From positions 73,398,189 to 73,462,188 of the forward strand of contig NC_133324.1 of the NCBI RefSeq assembly GCF_042186555.1: a DNA stretch of 64,000 nucleotides, written 5' to 3'. Below, piece by piece: positions 12,199 through 23,086 of the stretch (the first letter of the stretch is position 1; the number at the start of each line of letters is the position of its first letter). This stretch comes from Aquarana catesbeiana. Its lineage: Eukaryota; Chordata; Amphibia; Anura; Ranidae. The position numbers were made by a program, and so were the translations under genes. Below the pieces are notes generated by a model, which saw nothing but the letters and a program-made list of their open reading frames with translations, searched no databases and had not been told where the DNA came from.

Positions 12199-12345
12199 AA
12201 AAGAAAATAAAACACATCACACACATACAGGGTTTTTTTTTTTTTTTTTTTTTTTTTTAATTAAAAAGTAGAGGAATGGAAATTTTCTTCTTGAACAGAT
12301 TTCTAACCCTGTATGTGTGTGGTGTGTTTTATTTTTATTTTGTTT
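12166..12345. repeat. AT-rich hairpin with poly-A and poly-T tracts
   Basis: A poly-A run (about 12169-12196) and AAAATAAAACACATCACACA (to 12233 with ATACAGGGT) are mirrored by ACCCTGTATGTGTGTGG and following T-rich DNA at 12306-12340, with one mismatch over about 30 bp. A poly-T run lies in the loop. It may be a tiny foldback element or MITE; no target duplication was found. Confidence 0.8.
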
Positions 12346-13125
12346 TTAATTAAAAAACACCTCTAAAGGCTTCATTCATCCCTGAGCGTACTGGAATAGG
12401 AAGCATTTTCAATAAGCAGCCAACAAAATCAGCACCTAGATGCCTCCAAACAGAGATTTTCCTTTTTCTGAATTTGCCATCTTCACAACTCTTTCGTGGC
12501 TTTTAATTTGTTTTTTTTTAAGTAGTTTTTTTTTTTTTTTTTCAGTGAACAGACACAGGTTATACAAGTATACCCAAATGTCTTCTGGTCACTGATCTCC
12601 CAGTACGGGGAATGGGAATTCTATAGAATGGCAGGCTCAGGCTTGCAACAAACGAAACCAAATTCGAACTAAAGAAACCGGTCACATTTCCACATTACAG
12701 ACAGCAACACCCTGTGCAATGTCAGTGAGGATTAACACAACTGGACTACAAGCCATTGTGTCAAGATAGTCTCATCAGGGATTTCATTTTAAAGATACCT
12801 GGTGACGATTGCCGACACTTGCTTCATTCAGCAATTTTCATTAAGATCAGAAAAGATACCTCCCCAAAAGTATAAAATTTTCATTGGTTCCTCTCTCCTC
12901 CCCCACCTTATCAATATGCCAATAAACAAAAAAAATAAATAAATAAATAAAAAACCTTTTGGTTTCATTACATCCTTATCACATCACATCACAAGTCACG
13001 AATAGCTGCAGACAGCCTGTCATTACACCGTACGGGCTCAGCTGTCGCGGTTATCCGCCAATTCCACGCTTAGGAATTTTATTTATTGCAGGTATTTATA
13101 CAATTCACGCAGCACTTTACATACA

Positions 13126-13789
13126 TCCAGTGCTCAGCATAAATGAGTACACACCCTTTTGAAAAGTAAGATTTTAATCAAGATCTCAAACACAATTTCC
13201 AAAATTTTAACAAAGCTATGTTTTATAGAGCATTTGTTTAGCTAATACAAAAAAACATTTGGATTTTTTTTTTTTAACTCACCTCTAAATGCCTGTTGCT
13301 AGGGGGTCCCTCGTAGTCTGCCTCTTCCAGTGCCTGGGCTGGTGACATCACTTCCCCCTCGGCACAGGAAGGGCTCAGCTCTGCTCCCTCCCTCCTGTCA
13401 ATCATCTGGGACCCATTACAGGTCCCAGGTGTCGGAGCGGCCAATCACAGCGATCGGCGCCGCTCGCGCATGCGCAGTGGGTGCCAGGCTGTGAAGCCAC
13501 AGCCCGGCGCCCACAGTTGCAACGCCGGCGCCGCTGAACGGAGGGGGAGACGAGCGGGGCTTCGATCCCCCGCATCGCTGGACCCTGGGACAGGTAAGTG
13601 TCCAATTAAAAGTCAGCAGCTGCAGTATTTGTAGCTGCTGACTTTTAATTTTTTTTTTTTTTTTTTTTGACTGGAACTCCTCATTAAGTAACACCCTTTT
13701 ATAATCAACTGTCTGCTGGACACCTGTTTAATGAATAATCAGACTCACCTGTAGTTGAATTCTTGTTAAATTGGGATTTTGTTATCTTA
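13126..13789. mobile_element. Tc1-like fragment interrupted by a MITE copy (tentative)
   Basis: CAGTGCTCAGCATAAATGAG followed by TACACACCCTTTTGAAAAG at 13127-13165 looks like the end of a Tc1 element family. Sequence after the inserted repeat (13688-13780, with 'aatcagactcacctgtag') reads like Tc1 non-coding interior. No transposase remains. The opposite terminal repeat is absent. Confidence 0.4.
13255..13687 (+). repeat. Dispersed repeat, copy 1 (pair of 37245-37686)
   Basis: About 430 bp nearly identical, in the same orientation, to the interior and right end of the TTAA-flanked element at 37181-37682. Shared landmarks are GGCTGGTGACATCACTTCCC, a GC-rich core with CGCATGCGCAGTGGGTG-like sequence, and a hairpin AGTCAGCAGCTGCAG / TAGCTGCTGACTTTTAA before a T tract. 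The right end reaches TTAA at 13684-13687; the left end is truncated. Open frames inside are shared by both copies but have no recognised domain. Confidence 0.8.
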
Positions 13790-14723
13790 GGCCCCATGCA
13801 CACGAGACGCTGTTAAACTCGTGTTCAGAGGCAGTTGGACACTTTTTTCAACTGCCCCTGAACCCATTCAATGTTATCCTATGTGTCCATGTACACAGTC
13901 TTGTTTTTTGGCGTTTTTTAGGCAGTTGCGTTTAACCTCGTTTTTCCAGAAGCAAAAAAAAAAAAAAAAAAAAATGGGTTCAGATGCAAAAGTTTTCCAC
14001 GTTTCAGACGCCAAACGCGGCTAAACGCCGGTACCCGCGTTTAGCCGCGTTTGCGTTTATAAGTGTTTTTTACAACCTTACTTTGGGGCCCCATATCTCA
14101 GGGCCACTTGGTGCTAGAAACCCCAAATTTGGTACGCTGACACAGTTGGACTAACACTATAAAATATCTAAATTTGGGGTTCCTAGCACCAAGTGGCCCC
14201 GAGATATTGGGCCCCAAATTCAGGTCACAAAATGTCATTCTCTGCTGCAGAAAAGTGCTTGACATTTTGCGACCCGAATTTGGGGCCCCGTATCTCAGGG
14301 CCACTTGGTGCTAGGAACCCCAAATTTGGTGTGCTGACACAGTTGGACTAACACTATAAGTAGCACTAAGTAGCCCCCGAGATACGGGGCCCCAAAATCA
14401 AGTTGCAAAATGTCAAGCACTTCTGCAGCAGAGAATGACATTTTGTTAGCCGACTTTGGGGCCAAATATCTCAGGTACTACTTAGTGCTAGGAACCCCAA
14501 ATTTGTATATGTTATAGTGCTAGGTCTTTGGTCTTCTGGGGTTTCTAGCACCAAGTGGCCCCAAGATATGGGGCCCCAAAGTTGGGTCACAAAATGTTAT
14601 TTTCTGCTCTGCAGACGCTTCTAGACGCAAACGCAGCAAAACGGGCATTTCTAAACGCCAGTTTCAGCTTTTAAAAACATGTGTTCAGCAGAGTTTGCAC
14701 TGGCGTCTCGTGTGCACGAGGCC
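13790..14723. mobile_element. MITE with quasi-palindromic tandem core
   Basis: Ends GGCCCCATGCACACGAGACG and the reverse complement of CGTCTCGTGTGCACGAGGCC are inverted repeats; TTA precedes and TAA follows. The core (about 14080-14600) consists of alternating direct and inverted copies of a block containing ATCTCAGGGCCACTTGGTGC and CCCCAAATTTGG, separated by TGTCATTCTCTGCTGCAG-type spacers. The same core occurs in the element at 32731-33500, which has different ends. Non-coding. Confidence 0.7.
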
Positions 14724-14829
14724 TAAAATGTAGCTTTGCTCCTAAGTGCCGGTTTACACAGGGGCGATTTGTCAGGCGACAAGACGCTATAAAAAACTTT
14801 TGCACAAACCAATCAATATACGCGCATTA

Positions 14830-15190
14830 GGATTTTTTTTTTTTAACCAAAAGTATGTAGCAGAATATATATTGACCTAAATTGGTGAATAAATTAGTAT
14901 TTTTTACATTTTTTTTTAATGGAATGCGTTTTTTTAGCAGAAAGTAAAAAATATGGTTTGTTTCTCAAATTGTCGGTCTTTTTTTGTATATAGCGCAAAA
15001 AATAAAACCCTCAGAGGTGATCAAACACCACCCAAAAAAAGTTCTATGGGGGAAAAAAATTTTATTTGGGTACAGCGTCCCCTAATCGCGCAATTGTCAG
15101 TAAAAGTAATGCAGTGCTGTACCGCAAAAAATGGCCCGGTCATGAAGGGGGGGGGGGGGTAACCTTCTGGCGCTGAAGTGACTAAAGGAA
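14830..15190 (+). repeat. Fragment of an abundant frog-type repeat
   Basis: Contains 'tatagcgcaaaaaataaaacc' style sequence, 'aggtgatcaaacaccacc', 'cgcgcaattgtcagtaaaag' and 'aatggcccggtcat', a combination I recognise as typical of a high-copy ranid repeat. It ends in a G run and 'ggcgctgaagtg'. No ends with target duplication are visible. Family recognition is from memory only. Confidence 0.4.
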
Positions 15191-15464
15191 ACCTTTTGGC
15201 AATGGAGCTCAGAATTACCATCTCCCTTTTAAGTCATTACTGGAGTGAATGTCACATATGGCCTTCCAGATTTTTGTTACCACAATAAATTCAGAGATTT
15301 ATGAATTCATCCCTTACTATGTCTTTTTTCTCAGTCTAATAAGCACCTACACAAATGAAATATCATCCTCAAAATGACTCCACAAGCAATTAAGAGGAGT
15401 TCTAATTGACAAAATAACTCAGACAAAACAAAATCATGCAAAGGCCTTTACAGTCATTACAGTC

Positions 15465-15625
15465 TTAATGTATTGAATAAAAACAAATAAGTGGCACACT
15501 CACAAAAGCCAAGGTAGAAATGCTTAGTACAGAAGCCAGAAAACACTCCGGGTCCTCACAAGTGTCAACTACAGCTGCCGCATATCGAGGGACATGCCCT
15601 CTTCATCAGAGCATCTCTGATAAGT
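15465..15625 (-). mobile_element. Penelope-like terminal fragment (inferred)
   Basis: On the minus strand a hammerhead-like core is followed by about 110 bp ending in an AT-rich tract with AATAAA-type sequence in the opposite sense (tattgaataaaaac on plus). This arrangement matches terminal regions of Penelope-like retroelements, which are known to carry minimal hammerhead ribozymes. No GIY-YIG/RT coding sequence is present, so only the terminal part survives. Confidence 0.45.
15576..15609 (-). ncRNA. Hammerhead ribozyme relic (core mutated)
   Basis: Minus strand: CTGATGA at 15609-15603, then stem II GAGGG-CATGT-CCCTC which pairs perfectly, then CGATAT and GCGGC where an active motif would have CGAAAC and GCGTC. 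Three base pairs of stem I (GCT upstream with AGC downstream) can form. The altered GAAA box predicts loss of self-cleavage. Intact half of the core and a perfect stem II make chance unlikely but not excluded. Confidence 0.55.
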
Positions 15626-16793
15626 AACCAATGATGGTTTTTTTTTGCTATCTGTAAGGGGGAAATTCTTGCCAATGACAACAAATGTAAGGAGCATTCT
15701 TCCCCACTGACCGTCACACTAATGTACTGTGCGCTGTAAACATAATTATTAGCAGGAGTTCCCTGAAGTTATTTCAAGGGTTTCTACATGTTAAAAAGTC
15801 TGAGAACGGCTGGTTTAGAGTTTGGGTGAATCTCAATTCCACCCTGTTCACTAGACATTTTGAGATGAATAACACTTAAAATTAGTCTGTATAGGCAGTA
15901 AAGCATGACTTTTATGCTCACTGGGGAACCTAAGGTGGTAATCCTCTATTGTGTAAAAAGGCTGTTTGATCCTGTTTTCTCTGATCCTCCCACTATCCCC
16001 AATCCATCTCCTGATAGAACAGAGCCTTGAGGGGCACTCTGCACATGCTCAGTTTGATGTGCATTGCTAGAGTTTGTGATCATGCGATCAGCACTATCCA
16101 GACAGATGGTCAGGGGTCCTGCAGCCTCATAGGACAAACAAAGGAGAATGAAAACGCCTCCATTCTACAAGCTTTAACCAGACACTGATAGAAGTCACAA
16201 GACTGATGTATACGTCTAAATGAGAAAGGTATTTAGCAGTTTATATTTACTAAAATAACTTCATTTCCATGTTCTGTGTACAGTGGGAGACCAGATATAG
16301 TGAATGCAGGGTCCTGGGTTTAGTAACACTAACTGTATCTATGGAGGAATTTATGGTTGTCACACAGGCCAAAACTTCAAACATGTCTTGTTGCTCATCA
16401 CTATTACACTATTACATGGTGGATTAATGAGATGTGTAGTTTACAAAAGGCTAGAGAAGACTGTTTTTGCGGTCTTTTCTACAACTCACAGGAAGGGACA
16501 AGGACACTACATTTCTGGCAGGATCAACAGGTATTTTCTGTGCTCACTGAAAAATGTTCTTAGCCTAATAGATTTTGTCCTTGGTGGCAAGATTTCTGTC
16601 TCACACTACACATTTATATGGGTCTAGTACAATCAGTACTTATTTTGGGGTTTCAGACATTACACATTTTTTACGTTTTCATTATCAACACACATTTAGT
16701 ATAGCAACTCCCTAGCATACATATTAACCTCACTTGTAACACATTGAGATAATTTTTATTATCTATAATAACAGTACCTGGGGAGGTACTTGA
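15626..16793. other. No gene recognised
   Basis: Unique-looking DNA except for the dispersed segment 16488-16545 shared with 2694-2750. No supported coding sequence. Confidence 0.45.
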
Positions 16794-17027
16794 AGAGGAG
16801 GTCCAGCCTGGGTGAAAAAAGTTAAAAGTCAGCAGCTACAAAAACTGTAGCTGCTGAGTTTTAAATATATGGACACATACCTGTCAAGGGAGCCTGCGAT
16901 GTCGGCACCCCAGCCGATCCTCGGCGCGACTCCCGGGTGCTGCCATTCCTGGTAAAGGGAACCCGGCAATGAAGCCTTTTGGAGAAAGCGTATAAGCAGA
17001 AGGTGCATCTTTGGGTGGAACTCTGCT
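16794..17027. mobile_element. TTAA-flanked MITE (T2/Kolobok-like)
   Basis: Left end AGAGGAGGTCCAGCCTGGGT and right end GGTGGAACTCTGCT are imperfect inverted repeats; the target duplication is TTGA (16790-16793) and TTAA (17028-17031), presumably TTAA originally. It contains the hairpin AGTCAGCAGCTACA / TGTAGCTGCTGA also seen at 13.6, 37.6 and 40.2 kb, so it is a shorter relative of the element at 37181-37682. Confidence 0.6.
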
Positions 17028-17360
17028 TTAATACACTTTAATTTCTTTTTACCCTCTTTTTCAGGTTGGTTTTTGGTATATATACACATTTGTATTACCA
17101 TAGCCATGATCTCTTGTGCCACCTCATTGGTTTTCCCATTGGGAGTCTTGAACCCCTTCCACTACTCCAGTGTCAGACACTGAGCAGCGTGGTCACCATT
17201 TGGAGGCACCATGTTTTATCAAGTTCCAAGCTAGTTTGGAAGTCCCTTTTTAGAACATCAATATGTAGGGTGGTGGTACCCCCCGCCTTTCTAGGGAGTG
17301 CTTTAATATATTTTATGCATTTGTTTTTTTAGTATAGAGTTCTGTTGTTGGAGGCATCTG

Positions 17361-17392
17361 CTCCTGAAGTGAAAGTATTCACGAAACACGTC
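17361..17392 (+). ncRNA. Hammerhead ribozyme relic
   Basis: The plus strand reads CTCCTGAA, then stem II GTGAA-AGTA-TTCAC, then GAAACACGTC. The GAAAC-N-GTC part and stem II fit the minimal hammerheads of Penelope-like elements. The first core box is CTCCTGA rather than CTGATGA. A GCATCT upstream (17354-17359) can pair with AGATGC downstream (about 17400-17406), consistent with stem I. Likely inactive because of the box I change; identified by eye. Confidence 0.55.
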
Positions 17393-18189
17393 AAGTTACA
17401 AGATGCATCTCTCTCCCATACTGAAATCATCTTGGTTATGAAAAGCATGTACATAAAAATATACCAGCTTGATGTACATTATATATTGTTACTTGTAACC
17501 CATTGACTTGATATGCCAAACATTTTAATATGTACTTTATACATCAAATTCCTGTATCATAAATTGATTTTTTTTTTTACATTTGTATTATGCTCCATTT
17601 AAAGTCCCGCGGAGGAATATTGGTTGTGTGTTATATATGGGGATGGAGGCATGATACATTAGGCACCTGTTCACAGTTATTTTCTACAATTAAACTGAAA
17701 AAAAGAAACCAATTCAGCCATCATACACACCCATGGAAAAGGTAAATTGCTATATATTACATTTTTTTTCTTCTGTTTAGTAATTCTTTGAGTCCCAGAC
17801 TGTTTTGGCCTCAAAAAAAACAAATCTATGACTCAAAATCTTCTGATCTTAGTTGTGCAACCCTTACTTCATGTCTACATTAGTATTTATTGATCTACAG
17901 TTTTGTTCTTAACACAGAGTAATACGTTTGCTGAAGCAATTATAAAACCAGAATTACAACATTGCCGTTAAGATGGAGATAGGCTTTTGGCAGAGCTGGC
18001 AATCTTCTTTATCAAAACACCCCCAGACCACACCTTCTGCCTTTCAGCTGCTATTACACAAATGCTCCCATAGCCTCCAGGGATGGGGGTGTAGGAATTT
18101 CTTTAATCATAAAGATAAGGTAACAGGATTGGTGCAGGTCTCATCCATGGACTCCAAGCAACTGAAAACCTTCTATGGTATAAGTTGTA
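17393..18189. other. No gene recognised; possible Penelope-like flank
   Basis: AT-rich sequence following the hammerhead relic. If the ribozyme belongs to a Penelope-like element, part of this is its terminal region, but I see no reverse transcriptase and no boundary. Confidence 0.35.
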
Positions 18190-18197
18190 CTCTAGAT

Positions 18198-18469
18198 CAG
18201 GGGTCTCCAAACTTTCTAAACAAAGGGCCAGTTTATTGTTCTGCGGACTTTAGGTGGGCCGGACTGTGGCAAGCGGGAGTTGAAATTTGACTTGCATCAG
18301 TGGGAGTAAACATCAACACATTTGGTATTAGTTGGGGAATACTTCCCTATTGTTGATGTCAGTTGGCAGAATAATGTCTCTCTCAGTGGGGAGTATGGTG
18401 CCACAAGGGCTGGAAAAAGGCAAGTAAAGTGCCACATCCGGCCCCCGGGCCACAGTTTGGAGACCCCTG
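18198..18469. mobile_element. hAT-type MITE
   Basis: Ends CAGGGGTCTCCAAACT and AGTTTGGAGACCCCTG are perfect inverted repeats. The flanking octamers CTCTAGAT (18190-18197) and CTTCAGAT (18470-18477) agree at 6 of 8 positions, fitting an aged 8-bp hAT duplication. A decayed relative with the same left end lies at about 60747. Non-coding. Confidence 0.75.
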
Positions 18470-18599
18470 CTTCAGATCAGTGGGGCCCAAATACCTGGCA
18501 TGGCCAATGCCTGGTCATGGTTTCCCACCTCCAGCCAGCTGAAGAGCCCCTAAACTACCACAGTGCCTTCCAGCTCTCATAATGCACCCATGATCCCAA

Positions 18600-19045
18600 T
18601 GCCCACAGCCAACCCCCCCCCCGCTGCAGAGCTTCCAGTCCCCTCATTGTGCCTCCAGCCTTCAACAGTATGTTGCAGTGCCTCCTAACCTCCCACAGTA
18701 CTTCCTTGTCCCTTTGCCTCTGAGGTGCCCTCCAGTGTCTCGCAGTGTGCCCCCCAAATTCAACAGTGTCCCACAGTACCTCTTAACCTTCCACAGGACT
18801 CCCTTGCCCCTGAAGTGCCTTCCAGTCTCCCACAGTATGCCCCCAAAGTTCACACAGTGTCACACCATGTCCCACATTGCTGTTCAACCTACCACAGAAC
18901 TTCCTTGCCCCTTTGCCTCTGAAGTGCCCTCCAGTCTCCCAAAGTGTCCGCTCCCAAAATTCAACAGTGTCCCACAGTATCTCCTTGCCCCTGAAGTGCC
19001 CTCCAGTCTCCCACAGCGCCCCTGCAAAGTCTCCATCTTTCTGTA
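18600..19045. repeat. Degenerate tandem repeat, CCTCCAGTCTCCCACAG-type
   Basis: Imperfect units with the order ccacag-tac/tat, cttgccc, ctgaagtgccc, tccagtctcccacag, ccaaattcaacagtg recur about every 100 bp or less. Proline/serine-rich open frames here are by-products of the C-rich composition. Confidence 0.65.
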
Positions 19046-19050
19046 AAACG

Positions 19051-19907
19051 GGTTTTACCTGGTCCCCCTAGACATAAATGAGCAGTTAATCCTTGCAGTG
19101 CTAGAACAGCCCCACTGCAAAGAAGAACTTTTTGTTTTCCTCACAATTCAGCTTTGAATATACCATACCAAGGGTTTGATAAGTTCTAAAACATCTGTGG
19201 ATCTTGATGGAAATCCTGTGCTGGGTACTCTGTAGGGCTGAATCCCAGTTCTCTATGAACTACAGAACACCTCCACCCATGTTATGGCACAAAGGAAGGT
19301 AGAAGCTGTACTTCCTGATACACTTTGAGGATGACAACGCTGCTCCTCTATACATACAGTACAGTAAGTAAGTGAGCATGGTCACCCTAAAACAGGACCT
19401 GTATTACTATCAGAATCATTAAGTGAAAATAACCTAAACAAAACAAAACAAATGCAGCCATCACATTTAAAGACTGGTCAGTTGTAATATATACAATTTC
19501 TGTTCCCTGGTTTAGGTACACTTTAAGGTTCTATTGCATTGCCGTAACCTGCAGCAATGCAACTTACAGTATGTTGGTGTGGTGCCATTCATAATGAATG
19601 GCACCCCCAATGCGTCTTACCAAGGGATATGCATGGAGGTGTGGTGTGCAGCCAGAAATGGTACTTGGCCCCTTTTTTGGCATGCTTGCCGTCCATTAAT
19701 TCTGAATGGGCCACCTTAGACTTCGTTTAGACTTGCATTTAGTGAGGGGTATAGAGTTGCACAAAAATAAGTGGCTGAGCCACATTTTTTGCAGCCTGCC
19801 AACTGCTCCCCTTAAGCTGCAATAGGCAGCGGACTGGATGTTTACACGTCGCTGCTGCAATGTTTCACTTCGTCCCTGTGGCACAAAAAGCAAAAGGGGA
19901 AGTGCCA

Positions 19908-19945
<38 letters not shown>

Positions 19946-20810
19946 TTTAAAACAGTTGGTGAGGAGGCGTAGTATTGCGTCCCTACCACCTGCCAGTAGT
20001 TTTAGAAGCGCGATCCGAACCTAGATCAGGCTTCAGAGGAAAGGGAGATTTAGACAAGTCTAAAATCTATCTTGAATTCTATGCATATCAGTTCCCAATA
20101 TAATGTGTGCGTCAACGCACTGCAAAGATGCCCAAAATAGGCCCTAAAAACACAGCAACACAGGTATGGAAAAACAGGTAGGCACACAGTCAACCATAGA
20201 AATGAATGGCTGTACACATAAAAATGCCAATGGTTCTGTTCTGGCCATACCAGTTTCCCGAATGAGAAACTGATGTTTGGGAAAATACATTATACAAGCA
20301 TGTGTAGGTAAATGCCAAGCTCTTTGGGGAAAGCTGTAGGCCAGATCACTAATATCGGTTAGGAGGGTCTGTTACACTCAGTGGTCCTTAGGGGATCATC
20401 GCCATACAAGGAAAGGAATATTCCTCATCATCCATGGTGATAAATATGCTCGCCTACAGAAATAGAGTCTCCAATAGTATTATATCAGGGGCTGAAGAAA
20501 AAAAAAAAACACAACAACACACGCGGATGTCTGTGTATGACATCGCAGAATGCCAACAATACTGACCCCCAGGCCTCATTAGCCTCTGGTTCTGGGGATT
20601 CTGGATATGATGTCATCACTTCAGTTTGGTTTTATATTGTGGTTAGTTTCAAGTTACAAATTACCCCGGGCTTTGTGCCTCTATGCTGCGTGAACTGGAT
20701 CTAACAATTATGGGATCGTAATGACTGTTGTCTCTGGTGTTTACACTACCACCTTCTACATGGGTAAGTCACGAGGTATAATTCCAAATCAATGGGCGTT
20801 TTATTAACTC
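19051..20810. other. No gene recognised
   Basis: Contains a poly-A tract of about 34 bases (19908-19942) and otherwise unremarkable DNA. No supported coding sequence or RNA gene. Confidence 0.4.
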
Positions 20811-20813
20811 TTA

Positions 20814-21151
20814 GGCCTCCTTCACACAGCTACTGGGACCCATAATTGGCCATTAGTTTATGCAGATTAAGTCACCAGGTGCTGCGTTTCCGGTTATTTA
20901 GGTCTATGGGGATGCACAGACAGAGCAAAATTATCCTACCTTGACATGCACGTGGGTGCATGTGAGCGGCCCCGATACACTTTTTTTTTTTTTTTTTTTT
21001 TTAATTAGACAGGGGTGCAACCCCAAATGAGACAACATCTGTGCCACCATTGTGTCCCCATAGATCTACATCTGCACGGAGCTTGGTGGCTCAAGCTGCA
21101 TAAACAAAACAGTCCATTTCACAATGTACAGGTCTCAGTGTGAAGGAGGCC
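20814..21151. mobile_element. MITE with GGCCTCCTTCACAC ends
   Basis: Left end GGCCTCCTTCACACAG and right end CTCAGTGTGAAGGAGGCC are inverted repeats, flanked by TTA on the left and TAA on the right. A T tract of about 22 lies inside. The ends resemble the 'GGCTTGGTTCACACC' group at 43 kb, and I assign it loosely to the same Harbinger-like class. Confidence 0.55.
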
Positions 21152-21439
21152 TAAGGCTCTATTTACATCTGACATTTCCAAAACGCGCCACAGAGTGCAC
21201 AGAAAACATGTGTAGTGCACCTCACGTAGGAGCTGCAAGTAGTACTAGGATTGTCCACCCTGCACAGCCAGGCACACCGAATTTCCACAGCCACACTTGA
21301 GTCAGTGAACAGTCCACTACTTTGTTTTTGTATTTTATTGAGGGAATTTAACTTGGATGGGGATAGGGGTATTACGGGATGCCCATTTGACTTCAGAAAA
21401 ACTCTTCAGGGACAATCTTTCCTATACACAGTCTATGTA

Positions 21440-23086
21440 CAGTGCCTTACAAAAGTATTCACCCCCTTGGCTTTTTACCTATTTTATTACATTACAGCCT
21501 TTAGTTCAATGGTTTTTTTTTAATCTGAATTATATGTGATGGATCAGAACACAATAGTCTAAGTTGGTGAAGTAAAATTAGAAAAATAAATATATACCTA
21601 AAACTATTTTTCAGAAATAAAAAAAACTGATAAATTAGCATGTGCGTATGTATTCACCCCCTTTGTTATGAAGCCCATAAAAAGCTCTGGTGCAACCAAT
21701 TACCTTCAGAAGTCACATAATTAGTGAAATGATGTCCACCTGTGTACAATCTAAGTGTCACATGATCTGTCATTACATATACACACCTTTTTGAAAGGCC
21801 CCAGAGGCTGCAATACCTAAGCAAGAGGCACCACTAACCAAACACTGCCATGAAGACCAAGGAACTCTCCAAACAAGTAAGGGACAATGTTGTTGAGAAG
21901 TACAAGTCAGGGTTAGGTTATAAAAAAATATCCAAATCTTTGATGATCCCTAGGAGCACCATCAAATCTATCATAACTAAATGGAAAGAACATGGCACAA
22001 CAGCAAACCTGCCAAGAGACGGCCGCACAGCAAAACTCACGGACCGGGCAAGGAGGGCATTAATCAGAGAGGCAGCACAGAGACCTAAGGTAACCCTGGA
22101 GGAGCTGCAGAGTTCCACAGCAGAGACTGGAGTATCTGTACATAGGACGAAAAGCTGTATGCTCCATAGAGTTGGGCTTTATGGCAGAGTGGCCAGAAGA
22201 AAGCCATTACTTTCAGCAAAAAACTAAATGGCACGTTTTGAGCTTGCGAAAAAGCATTTGGGAGACTCCCAAAATGTATGGAGGAAGGTGCTCTGGTCTG
22301 ATGAGACTAAAATGTAACTTTTTGGCCAAAGAAAATGCTATGTATGACGCAAACCCAACACATCACCCAAAGAACACCATCCCCACAGTGAAACATGGTG
22401 GTGGCAGCATCATGCTGTGGGGATGTTTTTCAGCAGTCGGGACTGGGAAACTTGGTCAGGGTTGAGGGAAAGATGGATGGTGCTAAATACAGGGATATTC
22501 TTGAGCAAAACCTATACCACTGTGTGTGTGATTTGAGGATAGGATGGAGGTTCACCTTCCAGCAGGACAATGACCCCAAACACACTGCTAAAGCAACACT
22601 TGAGTGGTCTAAGGGGAAACATGTAAATGTGTTGGAATGGCCTAGTCAAAGCCCAGACCTCAATCCAATCAAAAATCTGTGGTCAGATTTAAAGATTGCT
22701 GTTTACAAGCGCAAACCAGCCAACTTGAATGAGCTGGAGCAGTTTTGCAAGGAGGAATGGGCAAAAATCCTGGTGGTAAGCTCATAGAGACTTATCCAAA
22801 GCGACTTGGAGCTGTGATAGCCACAAAAGGTGGCTCTGTAGACTAAAGTATTGACTTTAGGGGGGTGAATAGTTATGCACATTGACTTGTTCTGTTATTT
22901 TGTCCTATTTGTTTTTTTTTTTATTGGGAAGCAAACAACAAACAAAACAAACACATCTTCAAAGTTGTGGGCATGTTCTGTAAATTAAATGATGCAAATC
23001 CTCAAACAATCCATGTTAATTCCAGGTTGTGAGGCAACAAAACACAAAAAAATGCCAAGGGGGGTGAATACTTTTGCAAGGCACTG
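21440..23086 (+). mobile_element. Tc1-like transposon, near full length, inactive
   Basis: A 1,647-bp element with terminal inverted repeats CAGTGCCTTACAAAAGTATT and its reverse-complement partner ending AAGGCACTG. TA precedes the left end; the right flank is TT, a decayed TA. Length and layout (short leader, single transposase frame, short tail) are normal for Tc1 elements of vertebrates. It sits inside an LTR and is therefore younger than that LTR's insertion. Confidence 0.93.
21850..22841 (+). pseudogene. Tc1 transposase, broken
   Basis: Would encode a DD34E transposase of about 330 residues that cuts and reinserts the element. The start MKTKELSKQVRDNVVEKYKS and the paired-type helix-turn-helix (KKISKSLMIPRSTIKSIITKW, with GRTAKL linker) are intact to 22227. 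There TAA interrupts the frame; further stops follow WSDETKM and in the next segment. The frame shifts near 22355 and again near 22450. The first aspartate (WSDET) and second (QQDNDPKHTA) are visible, but the third catalytic position reads NPIKNLW, lysine for glutamate. It is inactive. Confidence 0.93.

Noticed and set aside
12204..12340. microRNA precursor
   Set aside because: The stem is dominated by simple A/T tracts and the loop is a poly-T; no evidence for processing sites.
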